Assembly (NCBI GenBank): GCA_916610825.1
Contig: OU744452.1
Coordinates: forward strand, 2,639,543-2,703,542
Source: Haliclystus octoradiatus
Taxonomy: Eukaryota > Cnidaria > Staurozoa > Stauromedusae > Haliclystidae
Reading direction: 5' to 3'
DNA: 64,000 bases
The notes below the pieces were generated by a model. It did not search any database, was not told the DNA's origin, and saw only the letters and a list, made by a program, of their open reading frames with translations. Of the stretch, positions 46,624-60,500 are shown in pieces. The number at the start of each line of letters is the position of its first letter. Position 1 is the first letter of the stretch. The translations under genes were made by a program, and so were the position numbers.

Positions 46624-47715
46624 AGGTTCAATATTAGGACCATTATTATTCTTAATATACATCAATGACATTCCTAATTGTCTCAAACACACTGATATTA
46701 CATTGTTTGCAGATGATACTGTCATATTTTGTCAAGACAGTACGTCTGATGGATTAAAACAAAAATTAAACAATGACTTATCCCAAATCTTGCAATGGTT
46801 TAGGAATAATAAATTGACAGTAAATACTACTAAATCCAAGTTAATGATTATGGGTAGCCCTCGTAAACTTTCATCTTACTCTAACATTGAATTGACAATC
46901 TACGGCAAAATAATTGACAATGTTGATCATTTCAAATATTTAGGGGTAATGTTAAATAATAATCTAACTTGGAAAGATCATATACGGAACATCAAATCAA
47001 AAGTCTGTCATAAAATTGCAATATTAAGGCGGATTAATCAATATATACCATATTTTGCAAGGATTATTTTTTATAATACAATGATAAAGCCTCATTTTGA
47101 TTATGCTAGTATCGTGTGGGGAGATAAAGGCAACGCTGTACTTATGGATTCCCTACAAACATTACAAAATAAAGCTGCGAAAGTCATACTACAAAAAGAT
47201 AAATTTTCATCTCCCTCAGACGCTCTGAAAGAACTGAAATGGTCCACGTTATGTGTGAAACGCAGTTATGATAGACGTTTATTAGCTTATAAATGCATAA
47301 ATAAATTAATTGACACTGATTTTAACTTTACAGACGGCGCAGCGGTACATACCCATAATACTAGGTATAGAAAGGATTTAAGAAAACCATCATCAAAATC
47401 CAAATGGGGTACATATTTGACACATTTTACGTTCGCTGAAGAATGGAACAGCATAGAAAAAAGCATTAGACAATTATCGTCATTTACCATTTTTAAAAAT
47501 ACCCTAAAACGTTCAATGTTCTTATAAACTAATTCAATTAAAATGTTAGCAGAAGATTTTATGTTCTTATCTAATAGTTAAATATTTATTCCATGTTGTT
47601 CTCTATATTTTTAATTTATTATGTTACTTAATTTTACTTATTTTCATTGTTAATTCTATTTCGAGGAACCTCCTGAAAATCATCGAAGATGAGTGAGGCT
47701 TTTCCTCTTTAAATA
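46624..47715 (+). mobile_element. 5'-truncated LINE fragment (CR1-like RT rear half)
   Basis: The copy begins inside the RT (GSILGPLLFLIYINDI) and continues openly through LFADDT, KYLGVMLNNNLTWKDHI and ASIVWGDKG to a stop at 47527, then an AT-rich 3' end. The open frame 46703-47527 is undamaged, so the truncated copy is fairly young. The RT front and endonuclease are absent, as usual for an incomplete target-primed insertion. It lies between GFUS and CEP83. Confidence 0.87.
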
Positions 47716-48508
47716 TTAAATATATATATACTTTTATTTTTATTTGATTGGCTAGGCTAATCTCACATGACAATGACATGAATGTCAGAATGGAAACAGA
47801 ACAGTGACTGAAATTCTGAGATTGAAACTGTTTCGCCGGACGTCTGAATGATGGGAGAAGGAGATAATGATATTGATAATGCTCTTAAATAAATTACCTT
47901 TTCTAAGCTGTCCAAGCTGTTTAGTTGAAAAATGTATTGGGATTTATACTCATAGCCCGGACTAGAAAGTTTGCTGTTTGCGGGCAAGATCTTGGCCGCG
48001 CAATCATTTTTGTGGCTAAAATTCCAGCCGCGCATTTCATAATTTTGTCGGCATTTTATAAGAAAATGACATAATTTCCATGATTATTTAGATATAATAT
48101 CTAAAATTTACCTACATATGTCATTCACCCGTGAAAATTACATCAGAATTTGACTTTCAGCCTCACTTTTTCCGAGAAAAAATACGACCTTGGCCGAGCA
48201 TAATGCATTCTTTCCAATCTGGCTCATAGCTTCTACTAAAATCTAATTGAATGCTCAAATGTAGTCAATCCGATCGATCGATCGGCAGCCATGCAGCCTA
48301 GAGAGTAGAGCCCTCAGCCCTGGTCCCTTGGGCCTGGACTGGACTGGACTTAGCTGATTATTCTCCATTCATTTTGTTATGGTTTGACTGTTGACAGACA
48401 TATTCTCTTGTCAGTTTTATTGTTAACTAAGCTTCACTTTGGGTGTTAAATTACACTTGAATTCAACAAAGTATTTGATTGCTTCCATGCATGTAGGCCT
48501 AATTTGAA
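47716..48508. other. Region upstream of CEP83
   Basis: Lies between the truncated LINE and the CEP83 start codon. Includes a GATCGATCGATCGG run near 48273. Likely holds the CEP83 promoter; no core motif is clear. Confidence 0.45.
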
Positions 48509-51500
48509 ATGGTGTCTACTGGTTACAGCCATGCAGAAACTCTTCAAAAGTTGGAACGGCTCACTCATTTGGAAACGGTTGTTGCTGAACAACGTATACG
48601 GAATGAGAAATATAAAGCTATGTATGAAACACTCAAAGAAGAACAAATGCAGACAGAAGATGTGAGTTGTCTTGTTATTTGATGATGCGATCGACAGCAT
48701 CCCAACTGTATATTTTGCCAAGATCTCTGCACCGACACAACAAATTTTTGTTGGTGTTTCATCATAGTTAATCAGAATCCCAGGGGAGGCATTGCAATAC
48801 TCTGCTGACTGGGACAACAATAGCTGACTAAATAAGAAACACAGACATATAAGTTAACATTGTAAGGTTGAAGTGCAAACATCACCAAAATTTTTAAAAT
48901 CATGAAAAATTGTAGGCTATCTTCTTCTGTGCACAAAGCACATGATCTATCTATACCTTTAAGACACCCATTTTCCATAATATAACTTGCTGTATCACTT
49001 GTTTCTTAGCTGTAGTGTTCAGGGTACAAAGAAGGCGAGTTACCCGTGTCTACAGTTCATGTGCATTCTGTACAGCCTACAGCGAATGGGAGATCTTCCC
49101 CAGCATGGAGGCTCATTATCCCTCCAGGGGCTGTCCTGTTGCCTTCTGTCCTCCTAATACCCTAATGATGTTGGAGATTTTGTGATTGTAATAAATGTTG
49201 TCATTCGTATTTTGAGAACACTTGAATTTATTTTCAGCTAAAAGCAAAAAGGGAAGAAGAACTTGATTTACTAAAACTGGATGTCAGTGCTTTGTCGGAA
49301 CGTCATCGCGATGTCATGCATAAGGCAGCATTGGAGTATGACTCCAAGGCAAAGGAATGCGAACAGTTACGTTTACAGGTATGACAAACTTGCTCGAGAT
49401 CAAAAGCTTGCCTAAGTTGCTGAATCAGCACGGGGCGTGGGAATTGGCTGCCTTGCTTTCGCTAAGAATGCTTGGCCGCGAAAGTCAAGCCCAGAAAAAG
49501 ACCAACGATTCCAACCATATTAATAGGCCTATTAATTTACTTGAAACTCATTTACAGTTAGTATTTCACAATTAATTTTAGAGAGGATATCTAGTTTTCA
49601 ATAAATCTGAAATTCGACTTTAACATCAGTAATGATCGAATGGTCTACTGCATTATTTATACTTCATCGGAATTAAACTCGAGCCGCTACGAGTTTGAAC
49701 TAGCCGCGTGATAGACTTATTTTGTTGAACGAACGAAGCAAATATAGAATAATCATAATGAAAATAAGAAGACGACGAAAAGCAGTGGCTCAACAATAGC
49801 TTCCTTTCTATAGCCATTAAATACTGCGGCTGAACTAAAGTGTTTGTTGTTTGTTGAATTAATTTTCCTTGCCAAATTGCCATGTAATGATGTTGTGGTT
49901 TTCGTGTCGCGCCTCTCCGCTTGTACTAGCTTTTGAATAAAAACGCTTTCCAAAACATTTCATACATTTATGAGACTAATCAGAGATATAACTATTAACT
50001 AATAATAATCGATGCAATTACGACAGTTAATGGTTCCAACACGTCTTGGAAATGATATTAATTCTCAATTCTTGGCATTGAAGTTTATCGCAAATGTTCC
50101 AAACGATTTAGAAAGGCATGAAGCTTTCTGAAAAATAACAAGGAAGGGGAGTTATTGCAGTCTAGCCCACCAAGCCTCTCTTTGAAATACTCTTTGCTGA
50201 TTCGTCGCCAGAAAATCTTGGCGTCGAATCACAGCCCTTGTAAGACAATAGTTTTTACACCTTCCACGCCCCGTGCTGAATCAGCAAAGGCAAGCTTTTG
50301 ACCTCGAGTTAGCAGACTCAACTGTTTACCAAATTTACAATTTGACAGTGAGTCTGCAAGCAGGCTAGCCTTTTTTCAGCAAGCATTGATAGTTCAGGAG
50401 CTGTTCTTCAAATAATCATGAAAAGTTTATGAAAAACAGGCCTTTTAACAAGCATTGATAGTTCATGAACTGTTCATCAAATAATCATGAAAAGTTCAGA
50501 AAAACAAGCCTTTTAGAAATTACGAACAATTCATAAACTCCAGGCGGTCATAGCGATTTTTGTCTTCCAGGAACAGGACTAACAAACTAGGAAACCTTCC
50601 ATAAGCAATAAATTATAGAAAGATCTGAAAAGAGTTTTGCCTAATACGTTGAATTCTTATGATACGAATTTCGAATAATAACAGGTTAAAATCTCCATAT
50701 TAGGCTAGGCTACTTAGCAATGAGTCACTCACGTTGCTTGGTTAATTTAAATAACAGCGGGTAAACAATAGCATATATTTCAACTAAGTCGATGTGTTCT
50801 TAGAGTTGGACACCCGATGAAATTTGATACCGTATCTAAAACAAAAACCCATACAATAAATACAGCTGAAACACTATATTTTCTTTCCTTATACAAAACA
50901 GAAATTGAAGTAGAGAGATTATACCCTGTCTGAACCACAACTTGAAAACAGCAATTCTGATTCATATATAGCTCAAATATCTTACTTGAAAAAGTGACTG
51001 AGAAAACAGCGGCAAACTGGACCACAATAACACACAGTCTTTTGCATTTTTCCATTGAAATCCATTAGAAATGACCTAGATATAGTCTAGATTTAGGGGA
51101 GACCGGGGAGACTTGGACCAGTTTTCACATTTTTAATTATTAAAATTATTGTGGTTGTGCAAATGTAGCAAATTTTATATCATTTATTAGCCAACATGCT
51201 CAATTCAAAAGGGTAAGAATATCAATTACATAAATGTAGCAAATTTTCAAAGATTTAGTGCGGAAGACCGACCATTTTAGTGAGGAGACTTGGGACACGG
51301 TGGGGTGACATGGATCATGCATATTTGATCAAAATTTCATTAAATAACTGACAAATTAACTTTCCAGTATCAGACACTACAGCTGTTGCTTTGATTTAGG
51401 GAGTTCATTTGATCAAAATTGAGCCAGCAAGAAGTAATTTTAGCATTAATAAAGAATATTATTTTTGACGCACCCGTCATCAGTCTAATTGTAATTGATT

Positions 51501-54500
51501 TAGCAATTTTATCTCCACGAAGTAAAAAAGTCAAATATAGTGCACATAAATGAAAACAAACTCATATCTCCACCAAATACGATTAGTTTCCTATTTGTCG
51601 TTGATGCTAAAACGCGCTGTTCCATGTCTCCCCGTTTGACTTCCCAGCAAAAATTGAGGTGGCACTCCTCATCAACAGGAATGTATTCAAAAATTTTATA
51701 TCAAAATATTCATCAAAGTGAATCCATTGCAATGGCACCATTCAAAATGGCAATTAAACACTTATTCTAAAATTAATTGAATCAAAAGAGGAACCGCAAA
51801 ACGTATGACGGTCATCAAAAGCTAGTACACTGAAATTTGTTGACAATTAATTATTGTTGCTTATTGTAATTTAGGGAAACAACATGAAATGAAGTGATAT
51901 ACAACATATTAGAAGATAATTTACATGGGTAATCAGGAACGCTCTTGTCCCACGTCTCCCTAGGTCCAATTCACCCCGGTCTCCCCTAAGACTATTTTCG
52001 AAATTGTATTTCCTGTATCTGGCATTTTGAGGTTCATAGATAATTTTGGATAGATAGGCCTACAAAATAAATTGTGTTTTCTTTCCGATGTCTAGGTTGC
52101 CAGGATCCTGCAGTTTGAAACATCATGAAAACCATCTTTTGGGATATTTTTGTGGAACATAAAAAGAACGATATCAAATCACTATTTTCTCTGTTTTCAG
52201 GTTCTTACTCCGCAGAAATTGGAAGTGTTTAAAATGAGACTACAAACTGAAGCAGAAGGCCGTTACAAATCAGTAAGAAAATACTTTTGTTGTTATAAAC
52301 TGAAGACAGTACTCTCTGTGTAGAAGAAAATTTTGAGCTAAATTGACCAACAATCAGAAGTTTGTAATTTTATAATAATAAATTAGTAGGAATTCCATAG
52401 CCATTCTGATTTGTGTGCTTTTCTCCCTGGAGTTAATGTCTCTTTGGCTCCAATAAATAGACCTAAGGGGCCTTAGTGTAAAGGTTACATGGTTGGACCT
52501 CGGCCCATAGGTTCTTGGGTTCAATTCCTGACCGGAGCATTATTTTAGTTGGCGTCAGAAAGGGCATCATGCCATTAAACTCACACACACATTCCAAAAA
52601 ATAATAACCAATTAACCAGCGACCCCGGTGAAACAAAGCTACTAGCCTACCTGGTTTGTGATAAAATGACGAATGCAGAATGTATAAAAAATGAAATAAA
52701 AAACTGGACATTGTTCCAAGGAAGATATATAGGCCTAAATTACTTCTTTTGGTACATTGAGAGGCAAATTTCAGAAGAAAATGTCAGGAAAACTTGGGAC
52801 TCTGGAATTTAAAACCTTTTCTTGGACCCTGCTGAGCTCTACTTGCATTAATTAATAATAATTAGGGTCCTACTCTTCTGAATCTTGTTTGTATGGATTT
52901 TCAGAAAATAGAATCATCAGAAGTGGAATTAAAGAAAGTCAGAACTGAATTCAATAAATTAAGATACGATTATTCTTTTTTGAAGTCAGAATTTGAACAT
53001 GAACAGGTAGGCCTAATATTATTAATTAATAGATTACGCGATTTCTTGCAATTCATATAGTTTATATTGAATCAATATGATTTTTGTGAACTGTTGATAA
53101 ACTCTTCATGGATTAAACATACGCTGTTTGTGAAATTCCACATGGGATATTGTAGTATATAATAATTAATAATACTAATATTTACAACGTCATTAAACTA
53201 ATCACACTTAGTTGTAAATTAGGCACACAGGAGTGTATTGCACAGCGTTGTAAAACTAACACGTATATAATAAATAAAACAGAGTTACACAAGTTATCTT
53301 GATGTTTGGTCGTTTGTCTTATTTCGTCCTTAAAACTCTATAATACAATCTTATATGGTGCAGTTATAAAGTTCAATAAATAAAGTTATTTATTGAATCA
53401 TTGTTATTAATGTTAAACGGACTTACATGGTTATAATCCAGCGAAAACTCAGTATTTATTTCGTGGTTTATTATGGCTAATAAGAACCCAACGAAAGCGG
53501 ACTTGGAAGCAGAAGTAGTTCAACTCAGACAAGAACTAGCTAATTCCTCGAAAGATCCAATGCTGTTAATCTTACAATCGGTTACTGACCAGCAAACAAA
53601 AATGCAAGAAGTAATGATGGCCCAACAGCAAGAAATGCAAAAGGCGTTGGCGGAAGCAATGAAGTCACCGGGTGAGTCACTTACTAATGCTTTCAAGACA
53701 ATGAATATGGGCACTTCAACTTCGAATGTCCATCAAGGCTCTTCTAATTCACCAGCAAATCTTCAAACAGCCAAACGTATATCAATGCCGAAACTTAAAA
53801 GTCCTGAAGGCATGAAATTGATAGATTTTCGTGACTTGGAAATCAGATTTAATGATTACGCTGCTGCTACGAGACTACATCAAGAATGTGATTTAAATGC
53901 ACGCCGAGGTTTATTAAGATCAACACTCAACGAAGAGTGGACAAAAATGTGGACCCAAGAAATTATCAAAATAAAAGATACTGATGATATTGCTGAGATT
54001 ATTAAGGCATTAAAAGATTATCTGCGAATTCATCTCCACCCACTTGTAGACCGACGCGTTTTTATTCAACGGGATCAACAACAGGGGGAAAGCGTTAACA
54101 ATTATTACGCCGCACTGCGGGAAATTGATGAAGACTGTGGATATTCCACCGAGGATTGTCCAAACCATGCAATTCATCGTGAAGAACGATTAAGGGACCG
54201 GGTTATATCAGGCCTAATGGACTCAGGAATGAGACAAAGGGTACTCGAAACACCGCTTGAAAATTAAGTTTAAAAGCTACTTTAGACATTTGCCAAAATT
54301 ACGAGGCAAGTCGTAATGTTGATGATCAATTAACAGAAAAAAGCGTGAACGCCAACAGAGCGATGTCCGCCTACAAAAAACAGAAGTTTCAAAAACAACC
54401 GAAACAGTTTCAAGCCGCGAAAAATACTGGCGCGTAAAACACGGCAAATGACGCATGTGGCCGATGTGGAACCAAACATGTAAAAGGAGATTGCCCGGCC

Positions 54501-57500
54501 ATCAATTTAGAGTGTCACAAATGCAAGAAAAAGGGTCATTTGCAGAAGTTTTGCTTTACAAAATCACAAGTATCGCAAAACTGTATTGAAATTGCTCACA
54601 TAAGTAGCCACCAGGAAAATTTAATTGCACTGCAAACCACCCATAGAAATCACAGCAAGCAAATAAATTGGCTAGCTGATACTGGGGCAGGATGTGACGC
54701 AATAGGACTCCAAGATCTTCACCAGTTAATGGGGGCTAATGATGTTGACTTTAAGCCTGAAAATGAACAATTAGTGGGACCAAATGGTTCCCCTCTGGAG
54801 TCGCATGGGTATGTTATTATGGAAATATTTCGTGAAACTCATAGGTACAAGGCCAAAGTACACATTTTGAATGAAATAACCCATCCTTTATTAAGCAGAG
54901 CAGGTTGTATTGCTCTCAAATTGATTCCTAAAGAATGGCCCAAGGTCCCGTTACAAACATTATCCCTGGGACCCCCAAGCATTCCTAAAGCAACCCACAT
55001 AGTGTCCACTTCGAAAGATTCAAGTCAGGACCAAGTAAATCAATCTAGTCAGCCACTAGAGCCCATCAGTCAAGCAGACGCACCTACCTGGCCTGGTCAA
55101 GCTATAGCCATGGACCTCTTCAGTCATGCTGGTAAAGAATATCTGGTGATTGTTGATCGTCTTTCTGGATGGCCAGAAGTATATGACCTTTGTAGAGGAG
55201 GAAGCAATACTGACGATGTCGTAGAACGCATAACTCAATGGAGCGCTAAACTTGGCATTGCAGTCAACCTAGAATCTGATGGTGGCCCACAGTTCAAGTC
55301 ACAAAATTTTGTCAAGTGTGGGGTATAAAGCATGATCCCTCGTCCCCATACAACCACCAAAGTAATGGATTTGCCGAAGCAGGAATTAAATCTATGAAGA
55401 CTTTGATGAAGAAAACCACGCCTAAAGGAAATATTAATACAAAAGAATTTTTGGAAGGTCTATTAGAGTATAGAAACACCCCCAAAAAGGATGGAATATC
55501 GCCAGCACAACGCCTCTTTGGACGCCCAACTCGAACACGCCTGCCAGTTGGACCCGCAATATTTTGTAAAGATATAAGAGAAGAAATCAACGCTGCTGAT
55601 AAGAAAGCTATCACTCTCCGGCAGAAGGCAAAGGCCTACAAGGACCAACATTCCAAACCCTTATAACATTTATTACCTGGTACAGTAGTATTAGTACAAA
55701 ATCCTAAAACACAACAGTGGGACACCGTTGCCAGCATAATTGAAGCATATGAAGGTCGACACAGTTATCTAGTAAAGACAGAAACAAACCGCCTCAAGTG
55801 GCGTAACCGACGATTTCTCCGCCTCTACCATCAAGACCCCGCCCAGCGCACAGACCAAGGCAAAGACCAAGACAAAGATAAAGACAAAGGTCAACAACAA
55901 AGTTCAACCCGTATCCGCCGTACTCCGAATTGGTATCAGCCATAAAGACAAAAAAAAGTAATGAACTTATGTCTCCGAGGGGAGGCATGTAGTATATAGT
56001 AATTAATAATACTAATATTTACAACGTCATTAAACTAATCACACCTAGTTGTAAATTAGGCACACAGGAGTGTATTGCACAGCGTTGTAAAACTAACACG
56101 TATATGATTAATAAAACAGAGTTACACAAGTTATCTTGATGTTTGGTCGTTTGTCTTATTTCGTCCTTAAAACTCTATAATACAATCTTACAGATATAAA
56201 TCACCTTTTCCGTCACATGTTTTATTATGAATATGTAAATTCATTGTTGGTGAGCTCTACGATATGAAATGTGCCGCTTTACTTACAACGTTCTGATATT
56301 GCGATGATGTAGATTGAATGCTGTCCTAATCGAAACAAAACATAAATATTATTACTAGCCAATCAATTAGAGAATTGTATACCGTAGTGAATTGCGCTTG
56401 AGACCAGAAGAATCTGTTTGTAAGGCAAAGTAGTGGTCAGTGAGAAAACTTAGAGACGGTAACTATATGATATTTTCATATCCAACCAGTCCTGCTCCAA
56501 GGCGAACAGCTGCTGGGAAGTGTAAACATGACATAAGGCAACACATGATTTGACACTTAGGTCTACTTGTTTATATCACATTGTAATGTAAAAATTTATA
56601 TAAACTCGTAAAGATTGCTGACCGGTAAATAAGGTTCCTATTAGTATTTTCATTACATTTCTTTTCAAATAATTTGTAAAGTCTTAATAAAGAGCAAATC
56701 GGATAGGTTAGATGTAAGGCCTAATGAGAGAGCAACTAGTGAACTTTTTACTATAATTTAATAGCTGAGTATGGATGGTGCCACATAAAATATTATGCTA
56801 ATCAAAAATCGACACAGGTCAGAGCGAGAAATAAGCTTTGTGTTATTGCGCTCTACATTCGTTAGTGAAAACAGCACATTTTCTCGCATGGACATGGACT
56901 ATGTTTCCACTTGACATGAGGTGGCAGTGTTGCTTGTTTGACTAAATGCTTGATTTATGAAATGTTCACATTTTAGGCAAATTCAAAAACTGTTCAAAAG
57001 ACGCATGAAATGCAATACAAGCTACAGGTAGACATATAATCATATAATATTATCGTTTTTTTGGCCTGGCTTACTGCTAGTAATTATTCAAGTGTTCTCC
57101 GATAAAGATGTGCAAAGCCTATCCAATTTAATCCAATCTGATCCGATTTGTTTGTTTTGTTAGGATGTCAACTTTTCCATTTTTAAGATTGTTGATCAGA
57201 TTTATTTTATCACTCCGCTGAAGACACCCATAACCCTAACATTCTATATGCTAATGACTATTTGCCGCTGATATATTCAAGTTAATTCCCTCAATAGTTC
57301 ATAAAAATGTGTTAATCATTTCACAAAACAGTTACCAAAGATGAGCACGTAAGAAAAAAACAAGAAGGCATCAGAAAAACAAGAGTCGTGGGAGATATCA
57401 ATTGATATTCTAATGCCTTCTCGTTTTATTTCTACGCAGGGTCCGACAAAAGTAAGAATCCTGGAATCCTAGATTCCGGAATGTTGGAGCAAATATAGAA

Positions 57501-60500
57501 AAATTTATATTTTGAATGATTTATTGGTCAAACATCAACAAATAATTCACAAAAATGGTGAAATGCCTCTAGGATTCCAGAAGTCTGAACCTTTTGCCAG
57601 ACCCTGTTCCTCCGTGCCCTCTTGTGAACCTTCTTTCTCAATTCAAACCTAATTTTGCTATGGGGTTAGGCAAATAGGCATCATAACTCTAAACCTATCA
57701 AATTGACCGGATCATTTTCGCTATACTTATACAATACTTGTGACCATTTGATTTGGTATAGATTGATTCCCTTCTGAAAGAAAGATCTGCAATGCAAGAA
57801 GAATTACAAGAGCAGAAGAGCTCACTTGATACACAAAAGTTACGTAATCTAAACAAAGAAAATACGCATGTAGGTAACGTTTAGTGTTCTTTGGTGTTAG
57901 TTCCCCAAACATTAAGTTAATTAGTATAATAAGAAAATGCTGAATCATGTAAACAAGCGTACATATTACACTATGCCAAATCATGTTCATATCAGACTAG
58001 GTCACCTATAATTGGAGGTGATATTTAACGTGACCGTCATTAGATCATAATTATCATTATATTTGATAATTTGTCAATATATCAATTTTAAGAGGAGATT
58101 TCTTGCCGCAACTCAAACATGTATTTATTTGAGTAAAATGTGACATGTTTCTACCCTGAAAAACAAAATCATGAACTGTTCATGGACTCCTCTAGCCTGC
58201 GTTACAGACCGCGATTCATTCACGAATGAATAGGGTCTGTGTGACTTGCTCGGTTTCTCTGTCCGGGCCTCGTATCAGAATAAGATTGATGTCACATAAT
58301 TATGCAAGATTAAGGTGATTCTCATCGGGATTCTCACATTACTTTGTTCACTTCCGTTGACATGATTGCAATAAGTTCTATTTTAGGCTTCGTAGCTATG
58401 ACAATTAATTGATCGAACAGAGGTGATGAATTTATTATCTAAGAACAATAGATTTACCATGCATCGATCAGAAACTTCCGCTCTACGTTTTCGTAGAGTG
58501 GCTGGACAGAGAACTGTGCAAATCACACAGACCCTATTCTTTTGTGAATGAATCGCGGTCTGTAACGCAGACTAGAACTCCTCATGAACTTTTATGAATT
58601 GTTCACAAACTGCGATGAACAGTTCATAAGTTATATGTTGTTCATTGTGTTTTACAGTTCATGAATGGTTCATAAAAATATAGTTTGAGACCTTTATGAA
58701 CTCGTATTCATCATCCATGAACGACATTCAAAGTTCAACACTCAACCAGTATTCAAGTTCATGAATTGAACGTTCATGAATTGTTTTTCAGGGGTACACT
58801 TGTAAGCAACATTTTTTTTGAAGATTTCACCTTTATGTTTTGTTTGTGCTTTCAATCTTCCATGCATAAGCCCTGGGCAAACGACAGCAGAATTTGCGCG
58901 ATTTTTAAACCTTTCAAAAGTCCTTGTCGTTGGCCACTCTTTCAATTTTATTTGTCGCATTGTGTTTGATGGCCATCAAACATTTTCCAAGGATGTTTGT
59001 CGGACACCTTAGTTATCCTTTTGCAACCATTTCGTTGGAAATGTATCGAACTCTTTTGATGTTGTTGCTTCTTCATGGCTTCTTTTTAAGCTCATTCTGA
59101 GTTGTTCTAGAAAGTTCTTAAGAAAATTGGGTCTGTTTAAACTCTCTTGAATAGACTGCTTCAAAACACGAAAAACACACGTCAGACAATACCAGATTTG
59201 TTGCGCAAAAGTTGCCTTGGTTTGCCCAGGGCTTATAGCGTTTGAAATGTATATTAACAACAATGAAGGATGTATTTATGTACATTGATACCAATCTCAG
59301 GATTATTCTCTAATTTTAGTTATTGCAAAAAATTAAAAGTCTTCATGAAGAACTTGACGATATCCAACATGAAAGAGAGACAACTGGCACCCAATCAGAC
59401 CAAGTAAGATGATGAATACTGTTATTTTTCGCAAATTTCTTGTTTTTATAAGAGTTCCAAGATAATGAGTTTTCATTGTTAAAATCAAAACACGCTTTGT
59501 CAGAAAACTGCACTACCAGAGCCAAAACTGCGAGCTTACCCGGTTTGTGGATAATTAAGGCATTAAACCTTAGTCATCATGGTATTGGGTTCAATCCGTC
59601 GCACTATCGCTTGTGTCAGCTGTCAGGAAAGTGATAACTCACATACACACTCCAAAACAAAAACGCCAACCAACCAACCACCCTGGCGAAAAAAATCTTA
59701 CCCGGTTTGGTGTTAAATGATAAAATCAAAAAACGAAATTATTTGTACCTTTAGATTGGTAAAATGAAAACGAAGCAATTTAATGAGTTATCAAGAAAGT
59801 GTAAATCATTTGAGGTAAGATTTAAATTGATGTCTCCAAATACACATTTGAGCATTTGTTGTCTGTGGCTGGATAGTAGTTTATTATTTTTAGTTAATTA
59901 CATAAATCAGTCCAGTGAACAAAAATTGTAAAACTTATCAGGTTTCTGAATAAATGATGATAATGATGATTATCCTACTATATCAAAAAAGAATGCAAAA
60001 CAAAATTAGACATTCATAATTGCTAATCATTAGTTTCATGCACTGGCAAAAATCAGGCGATCGTGGGGGATCAGAGATCATAATTAAGATCTAGATTAAA
60101 TTCATAAGGCGCAGTGGAGGTGCGGAACCGATCAAACAATAGAATCACAGCAGAAAAATTTTTACGAGGACAGAAATTTTGTGAATACTTGAAGTTTTAT
60201 AGGCCTACATTACAATCCTATTCTTGAAATGCGAATTGGACTTTCAGTATAGTCTAAAATGAGATTAGAATGTGCAATATTTAGCATAGGTTTGTAATGG
60301 AATGGTTTGGTGTATAACCAAGACTCCCAGATGTGTTTCAATATTGATTGTATGACTGCGCCTTATGAATTGCCTGATTTCTAGGGGGACTGCTCTCAGT
60401 AACAAATAAGATATAAATTTCAAATTTGTTCAGTTTTCTTGATATTTAAACATTGTTATCAGGAACTTTTGTTGTGGTTGATCACTAAGTGTAGAAATAA

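Larger units (their letters stand above)
53151..56192 (+). mobile_element. Ty3/gypsy-type LTR retrotransposon lacking RT and RNase H
   Basis: Two 205-bp LTRs (53151-53355 and 55988-56192) differ at about five positions and are flanked by the duplication GATAT (53146-53150, 56193-56197). A purine tract (CGAGGGGAGGCA) precedes the 3' LTR. The interior encodes gag, two CCHC knuckles, protease and then integrase, with no RT or RNase H in between. It sits in CEP83 intron 4, same strand. It must have depended on RT supplied by a relative. Confidence 0.94.

Noticed and set aside
51540..51770. 76-residue plus-strand ORF
   Set aside because: It lies wholly within the mariner-like element and resembles no transposase.
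54540..55328. A host gene for a protease-like protein
   Set aside because: Position between matched LTRs and the knuckle-protease-integrase order show that it is retrotransposon sequence.
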